A stretch of DNA of 21,429 nucleotides, taken from assembly GCA_964640435.1 (NCBI GenBank), contig CAZXFJ010000016.1:1-21429 (forward strand), given 5' to 3'. The notes below the pieces were generated by a model that worked only from the letters and a program-made list of their open reading frames with translations, was not told the origin of the DNA and made no database searches. Position numbers and translations under genes: made by a program. Every line of letters starts with the position of its first letter. Positions within the stretch are counted from its first letter, which is position 1. Positions 14,639 through 21,259 of the stretch are shown here, piece after piece. Source of the stretch: GWA1-39-11 sp964640435. GTDB lineage: Bacteria > Patescibacteriota > Microgenomatia > Levybacterales > GWA1-39-11.

Positions 14639-14668
14639 TTGACACTCACCTTCAAGTTCTTCTATTAT
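14639..14668 (+). promoter_or_regulatory. Promoter of the PilX-pilM-pilN-pilO unit (near-leaderless)
   Basis: A consensus TTGACA (14639-14644), 18-base spacer, TATTAT (14663-14668), then 10 bases to the ATG at 14679, giving a predicted leader of about 4 bases. Lies in the 62-base gap after the GspJ-like gene. Confidence 0.65.
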
Positions 14669-14678
14669 AGAAATAGCT

Positions 14679-16592
14679 ATGCAAAAGAGTCGGTTTCAAC
14701 GCGGACAGATGTTACTTGTTGTTGTTCTAACTATGATCGTCGCGCTAACAGTTGGACTCTCTGTTGTGTCACGTACGATTACAGGTCTGAGAATTTCAAA
14801 ACAGAATGAGGAATCCCAAAGAGCTTTCCAAGCCGCTGAAGCAGGTATCGAAAAAGCCCTTCAGTCAGGTTCTACAGGTAACTTAAACTTTACTTTTACT
14901 GCTAACAATTCAAAATATAATACGTCAGTTCTTTCGAGCTTAACATCTGGCACAGACTTTCTTCTAAATGGTGGTGAGGCTGTGACTCAAGATTCCGGAA
15001 TGGATGTATGGCTCGCAAATTATCCGTCATATAGCTCTCCATATTCTGGAACTGTAACACTTTTATGGAATCCAGGTACGAAAACCAGTTGTACCACGGG
15101 TAGTGGCGTTGATACCGCAGCGGCTATTGAAGTAAGCGTAATTTCAGGTAATGTAATCGCTCCACCATCATCCACTTCTACGCCTACATCAACGGGCGTT
15201 CCGCAGGTTAATCTTGCTTTGAATAAAACAGCAACAGCAGTTTCATCCTGTTCTGCTTCTGAAGGACCAACTAAAGCAGTAAATGGAACTATAAATGGGG
15301 GTAATAGTGACAAATGGTGTTCTAATTCATTTTCCACAAAGTGGTTACAAGTTGATTTGGGGGCAAATTATAATGTTAATAGTTTCGTGATAAAGCATGC
15401 GGGTGCCGGTGGCGAAAGCCCTACATATAACACAAGCGCATATAATATCCAAACAAGCACGGATGGAAGTAATTGGACTACGGTTTCTAATACTTCGGGG
15501 AATGTATCAGATATAACAACGAATAATATCACCCCAACTGTGGCACGTTACGTTCGACTAAATGTTACAAATGGTGGTGCTGATGGAATTGCAAGAATTT
15601 ATGAATTTGAGGTTTATGGTGCAGGCGGAGGAGCAACTTCTGCACCTACTCCAACCCCAGTAACACAAACAGTAAATCTTCCAGTTGTTTATGATGGGTG
15701 GGTTGAAAGCGCAACGAGTAATTGTAATCCAGCCGATACGAATCTAAACATAGAGGGACCGAACGAAGGCAGATCCTATATGAAGTTTAATACAACATCG
15801 ATTCCAGACAATGCGACAATAACTGGGGTGACGCTTAGATATAGCGTAAGAACGGCCGGAGATACAACTTCTGAGCTGTCGCCATATGCTGGGAGTGGGT
15901 CAACAGATCCAGCTGGTCAAAATTGTATTTCAATTATTAACAACACCGCTCCACTGCAGTCATATACATCTTCAAACCTGTTTGGCTCTACCGGTAGAAA
16001 AACGGTAGCGCTTCCAGCTCAAGCAAATTCAGACCTTAAAAGCGCGCTTAACTTAAACAGATTTTCATTAGCATTTAACGCTGGAGTATTTTCAAATAAT
16101 CTCGCGAAAGTATATTCCCTTGAAACAGGAACAGATAATGGAAATCCAACAACATCTACTATTCCCTATCTTACTGTCACATATACTGTGCCCTCTTCTA
16201 CTCCAACGTCAGCAAATACTCCTACCTCTACGTTGACGCCTACTGTTACACCTATTCCTGGTCCTGATTTAACACTCACAAAGACAGTATTTGATCCTTG
16301 TCCTGGTCGTACTGCTGGAGCAGTTACTCCAGGTGGATCAGGAACGGCAGGCGGAATAAACAACTTTAACAATTCTGCTGCAATAAATCTTACATCTGGT
16401 TTAATAGCAAAGGTTGTTCCTCTATATGGATCGAGTATAATTGGTATAAAGGGAAGCATAGCTCTTCCATCTCAAGGAAAAATTGTAGATTCAACTGGAA
16501 CGTCTCAGGAAACTGTAAGAAAGGTTAGGTATTTTTCATCTAATCCGCAGATTCCTTTTGAAATTTTCCCTTATTCTATTCTTTCACAATGA
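14679..16592 (+). CDS. PilX/GspK-like minor pilin with inserted discoidin-type adhesin module
   Basis: 637 residues, about three times a normal minor pilin. N-terminus: leader MQKSRFQRG, then QMLLVVVLTMIVALTVGLSVVSRTI and RAFQAAEAGIEKALQ (about 48-62), the PilX_N signature; Glu+5 of the mature protein is missing (valine there). After residue 160 come a Ser/Thr/Pro linker, an F5/8 type C (discoidin) domain at about 177-314 (WLQVDLG 222-228, ARYVRL 289-294, ending EFEVYG), a linker (315-330), and a beta-rich domain at about 331-504 resembling DNRLRE/CBM96-type modules (GRSYMKF..., TGVTLRYSV). A 25-residue P/T linker follows. The last 108 residues (ALPSQGKIVDSTG, QIPFEIFPYSILSQ) resemble the ordinary PilX-like C-terminus of CPR pilus clusters, so the adhesin looks inserted into the pilin. 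Its stop overlaps pilM (ATGA). Confidence 0.85.
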   Translation: MQKSRFQRGQMLLVVVLTMIVALTVGLSVVSRTITGLRISKQNEESQRAFQAAEAGIEKALQSGSTGNLNFTFTANNSKYNTSVLSSLTSGTDFLLNGGEAVTQDSGMDVWLANYPSYSSPYSGTVTLLWNPGTKTSCTTGSGVDTAAAIEVSVISGNVIAPPSSTSTPTSTGVPQVNLALNKTATAVSSCSASEGPTKAVNGTINGGNSDKWCSNSFSTKWLQVDLGANYNVNSFVIKHAGAGGESPTYNTSAYNIQTSTDGSNWTTVSNTSGNVSDITTNNITPTVARYVRLNVTNGGADGIARIYEFEVYGAGGGATSAPTPTPVTQTVNLPVVYDGWVESATSNCNPADTNLNIEGPNEGRSYMKFNTTSIPDNATITGVTLRYSVRTAGDTTSELSPYAGSGSTDPAGQNCISIINNTAPLQSYTSSNLFGSTGRKTVALPAQANSDLKSALNLNRFSLAFNAGVFSNNLAKVYSLETGTDNGNPTTSTIPYLTVTYTVPSSTPTSANTPTSTLTPTVTPIPGPDLTLTKTVFDPCPGRTAGAVTPGGSGTAGGINNFNNSAAINLTSGLIAKVVPLYGSSIIGIKGSIALPSQGKIVDSTGTSQETVRKVRYFSSNPQIPFEIFPYSILSQ

Positions 16593-17617
16593 ACACAAAG
16601 TTAATCGGTATTGATATTGGATCATCGACAATTAAATTTGCCTGCGTAAAAAAAGAAGGCAATGATTTTATTATGGAAGCGGTAGGGGTGGCTCCTGCTG
16701 CTGCTCACGGTGCAATGTCCGAGTCAATAGTTGACCTTCAAAATCTTGCAGACTCAATCAAGAAAATGATTGAGGCTTCAAACATTAAAACAAAAGAAGT
16801 TGCTCTCTCAATTCCTGAGAATTTAGTATACACAAAAGTCATCGAGATGCCTGAACTTTCAGACCAAGAGCTCTCTGCTGCTTTGAAGTTTGAAATGGAA
16901 CAGTATGTTCCACTACCACTCGATCAAGCAAAAACAGATTGGGAAGTGTTAAGTCATATGGAATCAGATGGTAAAAAAACTATGGATGTTATGATCATTG
17001 CTGCACCAATTGGAGTTTTGTCAAAATATGAAAAAGTAATGGAAATGGCAGGACTTGTTCCTGAAGTTGTAGAGACAGAAATTGTTTCAGTACATCGTGC
17101 ACTTTTGCCACTTATCAATACACCAGACCCTAATATGATTGTTCATATTGGAGCAACTACAACAAGTGTTGCTATCGTTAAAAACGGAACCATTAAAATG
17201 GTTTTCTCAACAGCATTGGGTGGCGCTGCTATAACGCGAGCTATATCAATCGATCTTGGAATAGATATTACTCAAGCAGAAAACTATAAAAAAGCATACG
17301 GACTTGCAAAAGACGCATTTGAAGGAAAAATTGGTCAAGCACTTTCTCCTATTTTGTCATCAATTATTGGTGATATTAGACGAGCTCTTCTATCGTACAG
17401 AGAGAAAAGTAATGAAAATATGAAGCAAGTAATTTTGTCTGGAGGTACTGCTCTACTTCCTGGAATTGATGTTTATTTTACAAATACATTAAATACTCAA
17501 GTTGTTGTAGGAAACACTTTTGCAGCATATAACATTAAAAATGTTCCAGCAGAGCTTCAAGCTGAATCCCCGTCCTTTAACGTTGTTGTAGGGCTTGCTC
17601 TTCGAAACTTACTATGA
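16589..17617 (+). CDS. pilM: Type IV pilus assembly protein PilM (actin-like)
   Basis: Cytoplasmic actin-like ATPase-fold protein that binds the PilN N-terminus and links the motor ring to the membrane alignment complex. 342 residues, normal length. The FtsA/PilM fold shows phosphate-1 IGIDIGSSTIKF (6-17), EMEQYVPLP (102-110), which is highly conserved in PilM, phosphate-2 VHIGATTTSVAIV (185-197), and the adenosine motif ILSGGTALLPG (282-292). C-terminus NVVVGLALRNLL. Overlaps the PilX-like gene by 4 bases before it and pilN by 4 bases after it. Confidence 0.96.
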   Translation: MNTKLIGIDIGSSTIKFACVKKEGNDFIMEAVGVAPAAAHGAMSESIVDLQNLADSIKKMIEASNIKTKEVALSIPENLVYTKVIEMPELSDQELSAALKFEMEQYVPLPLDQAKTDWEVLSHMESDGKKTMDVMIIAAPIGVLSKYEKVMEMAGLVPEVVETEIVSVHRALLPLINTPDPNMIVHIGATTTSVAIVKNGTIKMVFSTALGGAAITRAISIDLGIDITQAENYKKAYGLAKDAFEGKIGQALSPILSSIIGDIRRALLSYREKSNENMKQVILSGGTALLPGIDVYFTNTLNTQVVVGNTFAAYNIKNVPAELQAESPSFNVVVGLALRNLL

Positions 17618-18156
17618 AAGACGATATAAATTTACTTGGTACTCATGAGAAAAAACCTGTTAAAAAACAGAATTATTTTCTAATTATTTCTGCAGGTTTT
17701 TTTGGGTTAATGTTTTTGATTTCTATTTTTGTGCTTGCGCTATCATTTATTGAAAAAAATAGATTATCTGATGTAAATACATCGGTAAATAATCTCCAGG
17801 CGAAAATAGATGTTTTATCTTCTGAGAAGAATAAGTTGTTAACTATTGAAAATAGACTTGGGTCTATAAAGAGAATAATGTCCTCAAGAAAACCAATAGA
17901 TACAAAAATGCAGGCAATTGTGTCATTTATTCCTGCAAGTTTTAATGTAAATGAGTTTTCGGCAAGTGATATAAAATTGAGTATAACTATGACATCTTCT
18001 TCTCTTGCTGATTTCGACAATTTTTTAGAGGTTAAGATTCCCCAGCTTACTAAAAATAAAGCTTTAGGAATAAATCATATTGATATGAGCTCATTTTCAA
18101 CAGATGAAAGCCTGTATTCTATGACGGCAACTTTTTACTTTACACCAGGAAAATAA
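17614..18156 (+). CDS. pilN: Type IV pilus assembly protein PilN
   Basis: Bitopic inner-membrane alignment protein. 180 residues. The N-terminal MKDDINLLG carries the INLL motif that docks into PilM. One transmembrane helix at about 22-44 is followed by a coiled coil (about 46-80, NRLSDVNTSVNNLQAKIDVLSSEKNKLL). A small ferredoxin-like periplasmic-side domain follows, ending MTATFYFTPGK. Overlaps pilM (ATGA) and pilO (TAATG), so the three are translationally coupled. Confidence 0.9.
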   Translation: MKDDINLLGTHEKKPVKKQNYFLIISAGFFGLMFLISIFVLALSFIEKNRLSDVNTSVNNLQAKIDVLSSEKNKLLTIENRLGSIKRIMSSRKPIDTKMQAIVSFIPASFNVNEFSASDIKLSITMTSSSLADFDNFLEVKIPQLTKNKALGINHIDMSSFSTDESLYSMTATFYFTPGK

Positions 18157-18797
18157 TGAAAGAACTATATCCATACTACATAAAATATAAAAACATTTTA
18201 ATTCCTTCAGGACTTTTTCTATTAGGACTATTTCTTTTATTTGCAGTAATCATGCCTCAGCTTTCTGCAATTGGAGAAAGTAATAGCCAGATTTCAGCGG
18301 CGAATGAAAAAATTAATACACTACAAAATTCAATTTCAGTAGTTGAAAGTGCTAATACGGCTCAAACTCAAGAAAATCTACAGACTGTGACAAAAGCGCT
18401 TCCTACAGCAAAAGATATTGCTTTAATTTTTGAAGCATTATCGGATACGGCAAATAAAGCTGGTGTATCTCTTGACGATTTTTCTCTCAAAGTGGGAGGA
18501 CTATATGGTAAAGCAGAACAAGTCGAAACTGGTGGTGTGACAGGAGTACCTGGGATTGACGTTGAAATTAGAGTTACAGGGGATGCTAAGAGTTTTGTTG
18601 CTTTTGCACAGAGCTTGCAGCAAGCACTTCCATTATCAGAAATAAAGCTTGTCGAGATGAACGATGGTGAAGCGAATTATGATGTCTCATTTTTCTATAA
18701 GCCAATTGATTTATCAGTTGTAAAACAAGATAATGTTCCACCACTTAGTCAGTCAGATGTTAATTTAATTAATCAACTTAATACTTGGGAGCAGTAG
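18156..18797 (+). CDS. pilO: Type IV pilus assembly protein PilO
   Basis: Bitopic partner of PilN in the inner-membrane alignment complex. 213 residues. One transmembrane helix at about 15-33 (ILIPSGLFLLGLFLLFAVI), coiled coil at about 38-65, then PTAKDIALIFEALSDTANKAGVSLDDFSL (about 89-117), which is the PilO signature, and a ferredoxin-like domain with VEIRVTGDAKSFVAFAQSLQQALPL. No pilP or pilQ follows. Instead its TAG stop directly abuts the trmD stop on the other strand, without a single base between them. Confidence 0.9.
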   Translation: MKELYPYYIKYKNILIPSGLFLLGLFLLFAVIMPQLSAIGESNSQISAANEKINTLQNSISVVESANTAQTQENLQTVTKALPTAKDIALIFEALSDTANKAGVSLDDFSLKVGGLYGKAEQVETGGVTGVPGIDVEIRVTGDAKSFVAFAQSLQQALPLSEIKLVEMNDGEANYDVSFFYKPIDLSVVKQDNVPPLSQSDVNLINQLNTWEQ

Positions 18798-19481
18798 TTA
18801 TTTCGCAAGGTCCGGTCGGCGTTTTGTGGTTACCTCTTTTGCTTTTTTTACTCGATAGTCTTTGATATTTGCAAAGTTACCAGTAAGAAGTTCTTCTGGT
18901 ACTTTTTCACCATCATATTCTGCTGGCCTTGTATAGTGAGGATGTTCCAATATTCTTCCGTCGGGACTTTGACTAAACGATTCAAGTTCTGTTGCTTCTG
19001 CGCTGTTTAAAACACCTGGTACAAGCCGCATAATTGACTCAATAATGACCATTGCTGGCAGTTCTCCACCAGAAAGTACATAATCGCCAATTGAAATCTC
19101 AAAATCGACTAATTTGCGGACTCTTTCATCAAATCCTTCATATCTTCCGCAAATAAGAATTATGTGGTCATATTTTGTAAAGTTCTCGGCCAGTTCTTGC
19201 TTATATGTTTGACCTTTTGGGTCAAGAAGGATAACTGCTTCACGACCTTCGTTAGTTTTTGTTGCATTAATTGCTGCAGCCAAAACATCAACTCTTAAAA
19301 CCATGCCAATTCCTCCACCATATGGTTTATCGTCAACTGTTTTATGGCGTCCTATTCCAAAGGCGCGCAAGTCAACTATATTAATTTTAACCTTACCCTC
19401 TTCGAGCGCACGACCTAATATGGAAGCTGACAAAAAGGGATCAAATATCTTTGGAAAAAGAGTAATAACGGAGATTTGCAT
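18798..19481 (-). CDS. trmD: tRNA (guanine-37-N1)-methyltransferase
   Basis: SPOUT-class enzyme that uses S-adenosylmethionine to methylate G37 next to the anticodon, preventing +1 frameshifts at proline and other codons. 227 residues. Opening MQISVITLFPKIF is typical. Motifs: DDKPYGGGIGM (50-60), ILICGRYEGFDERV (108-121) and ISIGDYVLSGGELP (129-142), which form the trefoil knot and SAM site, and LEHPHYTRP (168-176), where E169 takes the place of the aspartate of the E. coli enzyme. The C-terminal helical domain ends RRPDLAK. ATG overlaps the khpA stop (TAATG). The usual neighbour rimM is absent between khpA and trmD. Confidence 0.97.
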   Translation of the reverse strand: MQISVITLFPKIFDPFLSASILGRALEEGKVKINIVDLRAFGIGRHKTVDDKPYGGGIGMVLRVDVLAAAINATKTNEGREAVILLDPKGQTYKQELAENFTKYDHIILICGRYEGFDERVRKLVDFEISIGDYVLSGGELPAMVIIESIMRLVPGVLNSAEATELESFSQSPDGRILEHPHYTRPAEYDGEKVPEELLTGNFANIKDYRVKKAKEVTTKRRPDLAK

Positions 19482-19708
19482 TAAGCCTCGTCCACTTGGA
19501 TGTCCACATGAACGTTCTCTTTTATAGCGCGGATTTTAAGTACATTTTTAAGAGCATTAATTGTTTTTCCACCTTTACCAATAATCATTCCAACTTGATC
19601 TTTTGGAGCTTTTACGCGAAAAACCGTGAAACCATTCTCTTCTTCAGTTGTGACTTCAATTGGACCGTCAACAATGTTTGAGATCATGTAATGGACTAAG
19701 TCTTGCAT
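19481..19708 (-). CDS. khpA: KH-domain RNA-binding protein KhpA (YlqC)
   Basis: 75-residue single KH domain with the GKGG loop (44-47) in MIIGKGGKTINAL and a C-terminal VHVDIQVDEA strand. The family binds RNA, often as a heterodimer with KhpB/Jag, and the gene sits next to rpsP in many Gram-positive and CPR genomes. Here it is between rpsP (1-base gap) and trmD (1-base overlap), the standard order. No individual promoter. Confidence 0.94.
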   Translation of the reverse strand: MQDLVHYMISNIVDGPIEVTTEEENGFTVFRVKAPKDQVGMIIGKGGKTINALKNVLKIRAIKENVHVDIQVDEA

Positions 19709-19709
19709 A

Positions 19710-19970
19710 TTAGTTAGTTTGAGCTACCTTTTCTTTCTCAAGTCCTAATGCTTTTGCAGCAGCGGGTGACAAAAGTGCACCACGGCTTTGCCAAAGCTTA
19801 AGTTTTGATTCATCAATATCTTTGATTATCTTTTTTCCAGGAAGTCTTGTTACTGATCCAATTAGATCAATTGCTTCACCATCACGGTTTGATCTCTTTT
19901 CTTTTACCACAAGACGAAATCGGGCTTCGCCCTTGCGACCTACACGAGAAAAACGAATTACGAGTGACAT
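19710..19970 (-). CDS. rpsP: Small-subunit ribosomal protein bS16
   Basis: 86 residues. Opening MSLVIRFSRVGRKGEARFRLVVKEKRSNRDG is the bS16 signature (I-R-x-x-R-x-G-x-K). It continues with LIGSVTRLPGKKIIKDIDESKLKLWQSRGALLSPAAAKAL, where W75-type and GAxxS features match the family. First gene of rpsP-khpA-trmD. A strong promoter lies directly upstream, partly in the end of rnc, with its -10 only 7 bases before the ATG. Confidence 0.97.
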   Translation of the reverse strand: MSLVIRFSRVGRKGEARFRLVVKEKRSNRDGEAIDLIGSVTRLPGKKIIKDIDESKLKLWQSRGALLSPAAAKALGLEKEKVAQTN

Positions 19971-19977
19971 AAACGAT

Positions 19978-20006
19978 ATTTTACCAAATCTAGGCTAAAG
20001 TCTCAA
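19978..20006 (-). promoter_or_regulatory. rpsP-khpA-trmD promoter (leaderless)
   Basis: Minus strand TTGAGA (20001-20006), exactly 17 bases, TAAAAT (19978-19983) preceded by TGG, so both a -35 and an extended -10 are present. Seven bases separate it from the rpsP ATG at 19970, leaving 0-1 base of leader. The -35 lies in the last codons of rnc. Confidence 0.7.
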
Positions 20007-20646
20007 GTGCTGCGCGTGCAGCAGACTTTTCACCCTCTTGCTTTGAAGATCCTGTTCCTTCGGCGAGTAATTTTTCACCAATATATACTCCAATTGTATA
20101 GAACTTATTGTGATCTGGTCCTTCTTCTTTAATGATTTTGTAAACGGGGGATTGTTTATGAACTTCCTGAAGCTTTTCTTGTAGTTGGCTTTTTGGATCT
20201 TTTAAGCCTTGTGCTTCAATAATTTCTGATGCTTCAGATATTATTACTTTTTGAATAAAATCACGTACTGCTTCAAGACCTTGATCAAGAAACAGTCCCC
20301 CAATGAATGCTTCAAGAGTATTTGCGAGAAGTGTTTTGCTTTCACGGCCTCCACTTCTCTCTTCTCCACGAGAGAGCTTTAGGAATTGACCTAGTCCTAA
20401 TTTTTTTGAGATTGAATAAAGCGTTTCTGTATTTGTTAGGACAGAACGAATATTTGTTAATTGTCCTTCTTCAAGACTTGGGTTTTTTTCAAAAATATAT
20501 GATGAGACTACGAAGGATAAAATACTATCTCCCAAAAACTCTAGTCTTTCGTTCGATTCAAGAGTTTCAGAATTTTCATTAAGATAAGATCTATGGGTAA
20601 AAACCTGATCAAGTAATTTTTTGTCTTTAAACTGTGGTAGGTCCAT
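19990..20646 (-). CDS. rnc: Ribonuclease III
   Basis: Double-strand-specific endoribonuclease for rRNA processing and mRNA turnover. 218 residues. Catalytic domain: NERLEFLGDSIL (32-43) with E36 and D40, and LLANTLEAFIGGLFLD (106-121) with E112. The position that is Asp114 in E. coli is asparagine here (N109). A double-stranded RNA-binding domain covers about 151-218 (DPKSQLQEKLQE...SKQEGEKSAARAALETL). The ATG lies 20 bases inside nusB. The tag-type stop at 19990 is just upstream of the rpsP promoter. Part of rpmF-nusB-rnc. Confidence 0.96.
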   Translation of the reverse strand: MDLPQFKDKKLLDQVFTHRSYLNENSETLESNERLEFLGDSILSFVVSSYIFEKNPSLEEGQLTNIRSVLTNTETLYSISKKLGLGQFLKLSRGEERSGGRESKTLLANTLEAFIGGLFLDQGLEAVRDFIQKVIISEASEIIEAQGLKDPKSQLQEKLQEVHKQSPVYKIIKEEGPDHNKFYTIGVYIGEKLLAEGTGSSKQEGEKSAARAALETLA

Positions 20647-21001
20647 TTGTGTCTGATTTTATGAGTTTGCCAAGCGCACCATTTATAAATGCTGCTGAGC
20701 TTTCATTTCCAAATTCCTTAGCAAGCTCTATCTCTTCATCTATTATAACCTTTACAGGTTGAGATTTATCAATAGTAAGCTCGTATACTCCTAAACGCAA
20801 TATAGCAAGGTCAACTTTGTTAATCTTATCTATTGGGAATTCTGGAGCAATTTCTGAAATTTGGGCATCAATTGAAGAGAGATTAGAAAGGATTTCTTTA
20901 ACTTTCTCATTTTTTTGGGGTTGTTCGTGAAAGCTTTGGGCAAAAAGTTCTTTTACTGCCTCCTGACGATTTTTATGTCTAGGATCAAGGATTGTCTTCA
21001 T
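20627..21001 (-). CDS. nusB: Transcription antitermination factor NusB
   Basis: 124-residue all-helical protein that binds boxA RNA with NusE (uS10) in rRNA antitermination. The N-terminal RHKNRQEAVKELFAQSF corresponds to the RxxAxxxLFQ helix. The C-terminal half is clear: INKVDLAILRLGVYEL, KVIIDEEIELAKEFGNESSAAFINGALGKL. Slightly shorter than the E. coli protein (139). Starts 9 bases after the rpmF stop and overlaps rnc by 20 bases, so it is probably expressed from the rpmF promoter. Confidence 0.9.
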   Translation of the reverse strand: MKTILDPRHKNRQEAVKELFAQSFHEQPQKNEKVKEILSNLSSIDAQISEIAPEFPIDKINKVDLAILRLGVYELTIDKSQPVKVIIDEEIELAKEFGNESSAAFINGALGKLIKSDTNGPTTV

Positions 21002-21010
21002 TAACTAAAA

Positions 21011-21181
21011 TTATACAACTTTTACGCCTTTGTAGTAGCCACAGGCTGGGCAAATTGTGTGAGGAGCAACAGATGAACCACAATTTTTACAGATTGTTAC
21101 AGCAGGAAGAGTAAGCTTTATAGCAGCTCGTCTTTTCCCTTGTCTTGCTTTCGAATGTCTTTTCTTTGGCTCGTGTGGCAT
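21011..21181 (-). CDS. rpmF: Large-subunit ribosomal protein bL32
   Basis: 56 residues, MPHEPKKRHSKARQGKRRAA at the start, then a zinc ribbon with C31/C34 (CKNC) and C44/C47 (CPAC), followed by YYKGVKVV and a TAA stop. This is the C4-type bL32, typical in length. First gene of rpmF-nusB-rnc. The promoter is 11 bases upstream. Confidence 0.96.
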   Translation of the reverse strand: MPHEPKKRHSKARQGKRRAAIKLTLPAVTICKNCGSSVAPHTICPACGYYKGVKVV

Positions 21182-21192
21182 ATGATCTAGAT

Positions 21193-21221
21193 ATTATACC
21201 CAAATTGTGCGCAAATGGCAA
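21193..21221 (-). promoter_or_regulatory. rpmF-nusB-rnc promoter
   Basis: Minus strand TTGCCA (21216-21221), exactly 17 bases, TATAAT (21193-21198), ending 11 bases before the rpmF ATG. Predicted leader of about 5 bases, too short for a Shine-Dalgarno. Divergent from the promoter of the gene at 21260. Confidence 0.7.
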
Positions 21222-21244
21222 GATAAGCTAAATTTAAGTTGTTA

Positions 21245-21253
21245 TGGTAAAAT
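21245..21253 (+). promoter_or_regulatory. Extended -10 promoter of the right-edge gene (leaderless)
   Basis: TGGTAAAAT (TGG at 21245-21247, TAAAAT at 21248-21253), identical to the -10 of rpsP on the other strand. Exactly 6 bases precede the ATG at 21260. No clear -35. Confidence 0.55.
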
Positions 21254-21259
21254 CTTGCG

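Noticed and set aside
11245..16592. Recoding of TGA (glycine or tryptophan) as in Gracilibacteria or mycoplasmas
   Set aside because: TGA serves as the stop of pilD, the GspI-like gene and the PilX-like gene, each exactly overlapping the next start codon.
21010..21015. TATAAT eight bases before nusB as a nusB promoter
   Set aside because: It is formed by the last codons and stop of rpmF, has no matching -35, and nusB sits only 9 bases after rpmF, so read-through from the rpmF promoter is the simpler explanation.
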